DNA of 64,000 nt, taken from the NCBI RefSeq assembly GCF_022811925.1, contig NZ_CP065511.1, positions 2,535,501 to 2,599,500 on the forward strand, given 5' to 3'. The notes under the pieces were generated by a model. That model saw only the letters and a list, made by a program, of their open reading frames with translations, ran no database searches and had not been told where the DNA came from. Below, piece after piece: positions 59,399 to 64,000 of the stretch. The position numbers and the translations under genes were made by a program. The stretch is from Cytobacillus oceanisediminis. GTDB lineage: Bacteria; Bacillota; Bacilli; Bacillales; Cytobacillaceae. How positions within the stretch are numbered: position 1 is the stretch's first letter; each line of letters begins with the position of its first letter.

Positions 59399-60373
59399 TC
59401 ATTTAATTTTGCCTGCTTCTACAATGGCATCCCAGTTATTAGCTCCATCAGTTGTATAATATATGTCTCCATTAAATGAAACAAACGTCATTTCCTGTTC
59501 ATTATTTGGGTTTTGAGCAAAATACCTAACTGCATCTTCTTTCATTTTAGGCAATGTTATTTCCTCTTCTGTTTCATTAGACAGAGAAACCTTTGTCAGC
59601 TTAGCTGTACCATCGTAAGTCCCGTAGATTAAGTTGTTATTTGTAAAAAAGACGGACGTGCCTTGTCCGCTTTTAGAAATTCGTTCAAAGGTTTCACCTT
59701 TATCCTTTGACAGGTATATTCCTTGCTGACCTGATGCGGCCAAATAATCAGCTTTTTGGGGATGTACAGCAACACTGAGCAATGTATCATCAAGACCATT
59801 TGCAGCTACTTTCTTCCATGTATTTGCGTTATCTTCGCTAAGATAGAAATTGCCTGTTTCCATAATGGAATTTTTCTTTGGATTCATTAGGAAAATCACC
59901 TGATTTTCATACCCTACTCCCATCAGATGGAAATCTGTTTCACCTTCAACAGCTAGCTGTTGAAGTGTTTTTCCATCATCGGTACTCTTCTGTATTCCTA
60001 ATGGATTTGGAAGGTTTGAATCCTGTCCAGGGTGCCCACTCGTATAAAAGCCGTCTTTTGTTGCATTAAAGCCCATATAGTCATTGTTTTCTTCCTTAGT
60101 TTTATACCAATTCCCTCCATCATAAACCTTTAATCCATCATGAGCTGCATAAAAGGGCTTACCTTGATTTCCGGAATAGCCTACCCCGTGGATGTGATCA
60201 ATTTTCCCATCAAAGACTTCAAAAAAGCTATTGGATGCTACCTCTTCCCCGCTTCCCTGTTCATCAGTTTGGGCTTCTGATTCGATATCCTTGTTATCTT
60301 TTTCTTCAGCCTGGCCACATGCTGCAAGGCTAAATGTTAATCCAAGTACTGCTAATAATAAAGAATTTTTCAT
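59399..60373 (-). CDS. F510_1955-type sialidase/VPS10-like beta-propeller lipoprotein
   Basis: 324 residues. Lipobox FSLAACG, a charged linker, then BNR/VPS10-type propeller repeats with S/T-x-D-x-G-x-T/W: KSTDDGKTLQQ, LSEDNANTWKK, LSKDKGETFER, YTTDGANNWD. This family (often annotated as glycosyl hydrolase) occurs in Gram-positive metal-resistance clusters; enzymatic activity is not shown by the motifs. ATG 60373 follows AGGAGTG. Intact. Confidence 0.82.
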   Translation of the reverse strand: MKNSLLLAVLGLTFSLAACGQAEEKDNKDIESEAQTDEQGSGEEVASNSFFEVFDGKIDHIHGVGYSGNQGKPFYAAHDGLKVYDGGNWYKTKEENNDYMGFNATKDGFYTSGHPGQDSNLPNPLGIQKSTDDGKTLQQLAVEGETDFHLMGVGYENQVIFLMNPKKNSIMETGNFYLSEDNANTWKKVAANGLDDTLLSVAVHPQKADYLAASGQQGIYLSKDKGETFERISKSGQGTSVFFTNNNLIYGTYDGTAKLTKVSLSNETEEEITLPKMKEDAVRYFAQNPNNEQEMTFVSFNGDIYYTTDGANNWDAIVEAGKIK

Positions 60374-60750
60374 AACTCTCACTCCTGCTACCAATTATAG
60401 GATCATTTCAGGAAGAGGCCAAACTAAATATGACACTTGGATAGGACGAATCAGATTCTTCACACCTAAATATTCTTTAAAAACCATGTGTCTCTCAAGT
60501 TTTTCTTTTTTCACACTCTTCTTCAAACGATCACATAAAGATTACAACCAAAATATGCACTTAATATGCAGAAAATACACAAGGTATACGTAAGTTTATT
60601 ATCGGTTTGGTGAGATTCCTACCAAGTTAAATAAAAAGCGAAAAACTTAGAATATGTATTCAAAATAAGGAACATTAACCTGCCTAATAGTTGAAACAAT
60701 TAATATTAGATAATAGATTACAAGAATTTATTAACAAAAGAAAAACAAAA
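60374..60750. other. Gene-free stretch upstream of the propeller lipoprotein
   Basis: AT-rich promoter region for 60373 leftward. No convincing gene, RNA or long repeat. Confidence 0.5.
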
Positions 60751-61083
60751 CAGTGACTTTATCTTTCCAATTGAGTCTATAATTTTTATCTGCTTTCTCT
60801 TGTATTTACATAACCTCAAGCACTGATCTACTGTTTTATAGGTACCTTCTTCTTCATGTATTACTACGTCTTCAAGAAACCTTTGGACCTATTTTTGTTC
60901 ATTAAATATTGCTACAATATGATTTTGTTCAGAGCAAGAAATTTCAACTCCAAGAAATAAATAGCTTCTCTTACTGATTTTTAAACCACCTTGTAATGTA
61001 GGGTAATTTTCTTCACCGTACATCAAGTTGCCATAATAATTTTTATTGGGCAGTTCTCTCCTCCAAAAGAAGTTTTTGTCCAT
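60727..61083 (-). pseudogene. Possible small gene interrupted by an in-frame stop
   Basis: ATG 61083 reads MDKNFFWRRELPNKNYYGN and continues to a TAG at 60891-60889; the same frame continues VQRFLEDVVIHEEEGTYKTV for about 50 further codons. The two parts look like one protein of about 115 residues with a premature stop. No ribosome binding site is visible and no family was recognised, so this may be chance. Confidence 0.3.
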
Positions 61084-61128
61084 AATAATACATTAATTAC
61101 AAAAAAATAAGCATACTGATAGTAAAGT
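61064..61128 (+). repeat. Duplicated intergenic element, copy 1
   Basis: Contains GTTTTTGTCC, then after about 10 bases ATACATT, then ACAAAAAAATAAGCATACTGA. About 80% identical with 63303-63368. It lies about 180 bases before the phosphodiesterase-like lipoprotein gene. 61129-61308 is otherwise AT-rich leader without a gene. Confidence 0.7.
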
Positions 61129-61308
61129 TTCTGTTGGTATTATAATAAAAAATTTTGGGTTAAGTTTTGATTGAATAATGGGAATGAAATATGGTTCCAT
61201 TGCTGGTTTGATGATTAATTAACCTTGCTGCCCTCTCCTCTATGCTGCCGCACATTTTTATGCTTGCATAAAGTTAATATAAACTATATTTCAAAGCGTA
61301 GGTGAAAT

Positions 61309-62877
61309 TTGTTGATTCGTTTGCTTCCTTGTATCGTTATTTCTATTCTTTTAATCGGTTGCGCTAGCAGTGGTAATAATTCAAATGAACAGGATAAGAA
61401 AGCAACTCCTATTCAAACAGAGAGTCAGTCTTCACCTAAAGTTATACTTCTTGTTATCGATTCGATGATGGATGAGCCTTTAAAAAAAGCTATCCAAGAG
61501 AAGAAAGCTCCTGCTCTGGCGTTCTTTTTAAAAAACGGACAATATAGTAAAAATTTAGTAAGTTCCTATCCAACCATGTCGGTTACAATCGACAGTTCTT
61601 TAATAACTGGTGCTTACCCGGATAAGAGTAAGATTCCTGGACTTGTTTGGTTTAACAATGATAAGAAGCAAATCTTCACTTATGGAAATGGTTTATTTGA
61701 AATCATGAAGATTGGGGTTTCCCAATTTGCTGAAAGTATCATGCATCAATATAATAATGTAGACCTCAGTCCAAATGTAAGCACCATCCATGAGGATCTC
61801 GACACGATTAAAAAGGAATCAGCATCCATTAACGCATTTATTTATCGGGGAAATTATCATCATACCCTTAAAGTGCCAAAGGTGATAACAAAAGTGAGTA
61901 ATTTACCTGAGGAATATGAAACCGCCGGGCCAAAAATGCTGTCTTTAGGTACATTTATTCACCAGGACAAAAAGAATAATCACATTGTGAATCGTTTAGG
62001 ACTCAATGATGCCTTCGCGGTTCAAGAATTAAAATATCTTTTGGAAAAAAATATTATTCCTGATTTTACAATCCTGTATATTTCAGAAAATGACTTTACT
62101 GTACATAGGAAAGGGCCAAATACAATAAAAGGAATTGAAAAACTTGATAAGCATCTTCAGGAGGTCTTAAATAGTTTTCCGAAATGGGAAAATGCCCTTA
62201 ATAATTATATCTGGGTTATCATTGGAGATAGTAATCAGTCACCTGTCATTGAACCGAAAAAAGAAGCTTTAATCGATTTAAAAGAAATCCTATCTAAAAA
62301 TAGAATTTTAAAGCTCGGTAAGCCTGCTGCAAAAGACGATGAAATTGTAATTACAGCAAATGAACGTATGGCATATGTCTATAAAATTAACGAAAGTGTT
62401 GCATTAAAAAATATTGCCGAAAAATTGAAAACAGATCACCGGATTGCCTGGATTGCATGGAAGGAAAAAGAATTAATACATGTGATATCCGGAGATCATG
62501 AGGGATCCTTTAATTTTAATTCAGGTGGAACCTATCGTGATGTTTATAATCAAGCCTGGTCTATAAAAGGAAATACCTCCATTCTCGATTTAACCTTAAA
62601 GAACAAGAATATTCATTATGGGGATTATCCTGATGGATTAGCAAGGTTATATGGAGCGATGCATTCTCAGGAAGGTGAATTTCTTGTCGTTGATGCAAAA
62701 CCAGGCTATGAATTCATTGGAGAAAGTTCACCTGAACATTCCGGTGGCGGCGCCCATGGTTCCATGCATAAAGATGATTCACTAATCCCCATCATTGTTA
62801 CAGGAACCGATAAAAGTATCGATCAGCTGCGGATTGTGGATTTGAAAAATTGGATACTTGATTCTTTGAATTATTGA
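61309..62877 (+). CDS. Type I phosphodiesterase/nucleotide pyrophosphatase-like lipoprotein
   Basis: 522 residues. Lipobox ILLIGCASS; then the alkaline-phosphatase superfamily fold: VILLVIDSMMD (metal Asp), SYPTMSVTIDSSLITG (Thr nucleophile), ISENDFTVHRKGP (Asp and His), and HSGGGAHGSMHKDDSLIPIIVTG (last metal His). The usual SDHGM motif reads GDSNQS, so one zinc ligand (His) is missing. It may be a modified phosphodiesterase or a non-enzymatic relative. TTG starts at 61309/61312 follow GTAGGTGA. A terminator follows. Confidence 0.82.
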   Translation: MLIRLLPCIVISILLIGCASSGNNSNEQDKKATPIQTESQSSPKVILLVIDSMMDEPLKKAIQEKKAPALAFFLKNGQYSKNLVSSYPTMSVTIDSSLITGAYPDKSKIPGLVWFNNDKKQIFTYGNGLFEIMKIGVSQFAESIMHQYNNVDLSPNVSTIHEDLDTIKKESASINAFIYRGNYHHTLKVPKVITKVSNLPEEYETAGPKMLSLGTFIHQDKKNNHIVNRLGLNDAFAVQELKYLLEKNIIPDFTILYISENDFTVHRKGPNTIKGIEKLDKHLQEVLNSFPKWENALNNYIWVIIGDSNQSPVIEPKKEALIDLKEILSKNRILKLGKPAAKDDEIVITANERMAYVYKINESVALKNIAEKLKTDHRIAWIAWKEKELIHVISGDHEGSFNFNSGGTYRDVYNQAWSIKGNTSILDLTLKNKNIHYGDYPDGLARLYGAMHSQEGEFLVVDAKPGYEFIGESSPEHSGGGAHGSMHKDDSLIPIIVTGTDKSIDQLRIVDLKNWILDSLNY

Positions 62878-62878
62878 A

Positions 62879-62930
62879 AAAACATAAACCTTTTCTCAGC
62901 ATATACCTGAGCGAAGGTTTATGTTTTGTT
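62879..62930 (+). terminator. Terminator after the phosphodiesterase-like gene
   Basis: AACATAAACCTT/AAGGTTTATGTT stem with an inner CTCAG/CTGAG pair and trailing TTTGTT. Confidence 0.85.
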
Positions 62931-63009
62931 ATAAATCACCAGCTTATTTGTTCCCGGGTTTTTCTTACAATTCAGCATGGTTTTAGGATTGCATTTTTGC
63001 TGACATTTT

Positions 63010-63249
63010 TTAATAAAATGATTCATTAACCTCCCAGGATTCCACCGTTTTATAAGCTGTTTGCGGATCATAGCCCTTTCCAAGCAAGTACGCAATTGCT
63101 GCAACTTCAGTCATAGCATGGGAAACTGAAGTGAATTTTGCTTCTGTTAGGCCATAATTCACAAAAGGTTTTACGTTCATTAATGTCTCGTTTTTTAAAT
63201 TTCTGTTTGGCATAAAGTAACCATAATTCATGTTTTGATAATAGTGCAT
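63010..63249 (-). CDS. Small hypothetical protein
   Basis: 79 residues, MHYYQNMNYGYFMPNRNLKN at the start, then GLTEAKFTSVSHAMTEVAAIAYLLGKGYD. The Tyr/Asn-rich start recalls spore coat-associated proteins, but no family is recognised. GGGGAGG lies 11 bases before ATG 63249. No signal peptide. Confidence 0.6.
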   Translation of the reverse strand: MHYYQNMNYGYFMPNRNLKNETLMNVKPFVNYGLTEAKFTSVSHAMTEVAAIAYLLGKGYDPQTAYKTVESWEVNESFY

Positions 63250-63302
63250 TTGTTTAGCTGCCTCCCCATTTTTTTACCTTGATGTTATTTTATGATTGGT
63301 TT

Positions 63303-63368
63303 CAAAAAATGTTTTTGTCCAGGTGAATACATTTCTTTACAAAAAAATAAGCATACTGAAATTAAGGC
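63303..63368 (+). repeat. Duplicated intergenic element, copy 2
   Basis: Second copy of the element at 61064; it ends 41 bases before the start of the TVP38-family gene. CATACTGA in both copies resembles a sporulation sigma-factor -10 (CATANNNT), but no matching -35 is at the right distance. Confidence 0.7.
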
Positions 63369-63408
63369 AGGGAATGGATAGTTTTAGGGATATAAAGGAG
63401 CAAATTTG

Positions 63409-64000
63409 ATGCGCAGATGGTTGATTGTAATGGCCTATGTCGTTTTATTGATTGTTGGAATTACCAATAAAGAATATTTATTAGAATGGCTGCGAACCAG
63501 TGACCCATCATGGCTTCCTGCGATGTTTTTATTTTCTGTTCTGATTGCATCTATACCATTCTTGCCATTTACTCTATTTGCAGGATTAATGGGAGTGAAA
63601 TTTGGTGCTATAGTTGGTTTGCTGATAAATTGGTTTGGCATTCTCTTTACTTCGTTAATTTACTTTTTTTTATCAAGGTACTATTTCAGGAATTATTTCA
63701 CTGCCTATTTGGGAAAGTATAAAGGAATTAATAAATTTCAGGGCCTATTTGAAAAAAATGCATTTATTGCTATTTTGTTTGGACGAATGATTGTTATTAT
63801 CCCTCCTCAGGTGTTTAATATCTATTGTGGAATAGCAGATATTCCATTTAGGCATTTTTTTATAGCTACTGCAATTGGAATGCTGCCTCCAATGTTTATG
63901 CTTGCATACAGCGGGGAGCAATTGTTTTTATCACTTCATAATTTATTGCTGGGAGTGGTTTGGTACTTTCTATTTCTTCTCGGTTTGTTCCTTTGCTATA
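63409..64000 (+). CDS. TVP38/TMEM64-family membrane protein, 3' partial
   Basis: 197 codons visible, cut by the window end. The DedA-like core is clear: FLPFTLFAGLMGVKFGAIVGLLINW (residues about 45-69), NKFQGLFEKNAFIAILFGRMIVIIPP and NIYCGIADIPFRHFFIATAIGMLPP (last, about 140-164). Such proteins are involved in lipid scrambling or undecaprenyl-phosphate recycling. ATG 63409 follows AAAGGAG. The predicted last helix and C-terminus lie outside the window. Confidence 0.88.
   Translation, partial: MRRWLIVMAYVVLLIVGITNKEYLLEWLRTSDPSWLPAMFLFSVLIASIPFLPFTLFAGLMGVKFGAIVGLLINWFGILFTSLIYFFLSRYYFRNYFTAYLGKYKGINKFQGLFEKNAFIAILFGRMIVIIPPQVFNIYCGIADIPFRHFFIATAIGMLPPMFMLAYSGEQLFLSLHNLLLGVVWYFLFLLGLFLCY

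Overview
The window looks like the chromosome of an endospore-forming Bacillaceae (Cytobacillus/Bacillus-like; inferred from gene content and order). It carries genes for the small acid-soluble spore proteins SspP, SspO, SspN and Tlp, and it follows the Bacillus subtilis order acnA(citB)-yneN-ssp-tlp-yneP-yneQ-yneR-plsY-yneT-parE-parC-alsT. That backbone occupies about 1.2-15 kb and 43.8-50.8 kb. A partial selA opens the window.

Between plsY and yneT, where B. subtilis has nothing comparable, lie about 28 kb of accessory genes. First come a DUF3243 protein behind a sigma-B-like promoter, a phospholipase-D-like protein and a GH18 glycosidase. Next is a leftward purine operon (27541 down to 18920) encoding the three xanthine dehydrogenase subunits, MocA and XdhC maturation factors, a hypoxanthine/guanine permease and adenine deaminase. 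Its leader contains a guanine-class purine riboswitch with unusual loops.

Divergent from it is a rightward operon (27986 to 42803) that encodes a bacterial microcompartment (BMC). It contains an NCS2 permease, a cyclic amidohydrolase, an isochorismatase-like hydrolase, a UbiX/UbiD pair, three BMC-H shell proteins, a divergent protein with two possible BMC-like folds, an EutN/CcmL vertex protein, a BMC-associated flavoprotein-like protein, a second adenine-deaminase-like enzyme, a cyclase-family hydrolase, a DUF1989 protein, an M20 hydrolase and a deaminase-type amidohydrolase. There is no aldehyde or alcohol dehydrogenase, so this is not a classical metabolosome. Enzyme classes match, step for step, the ring-opening route known biochemically from purinolytic clostridia: xanthine, 4-ureido-5-imidazolecarboxylate, 4-amino-5-imidazolecarboxylate, 4-aminoimidazole, 4-imidazolone, formiminoglycine, glycine. 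My main hypothesis is that the shell houses this pathway, with the oxygen-sensitive 4-aminoimidazole as the confined intermediate. This is inference from gene content.

From 50.8 kb rightwards the DNA is AT-rich accessory sequence: a secreted protein, a Staygreen-family protein whose ribosome binding site is buried in a hairpin, then a decayed metal-resistance region (truncated response regulator joined to a truncated methyltransferase, frameshifted small membrane protein, copper-type P-ATPase remnant, truncated YtkA-like gene) mixed with intact lipoproteins, a MATE exporter, a phosphodiesterase-like lipoprotein and a TVP38-family membrane protein cut by the window end. I saw no rRNA, tRNA, CRISPR array or intact transposase.
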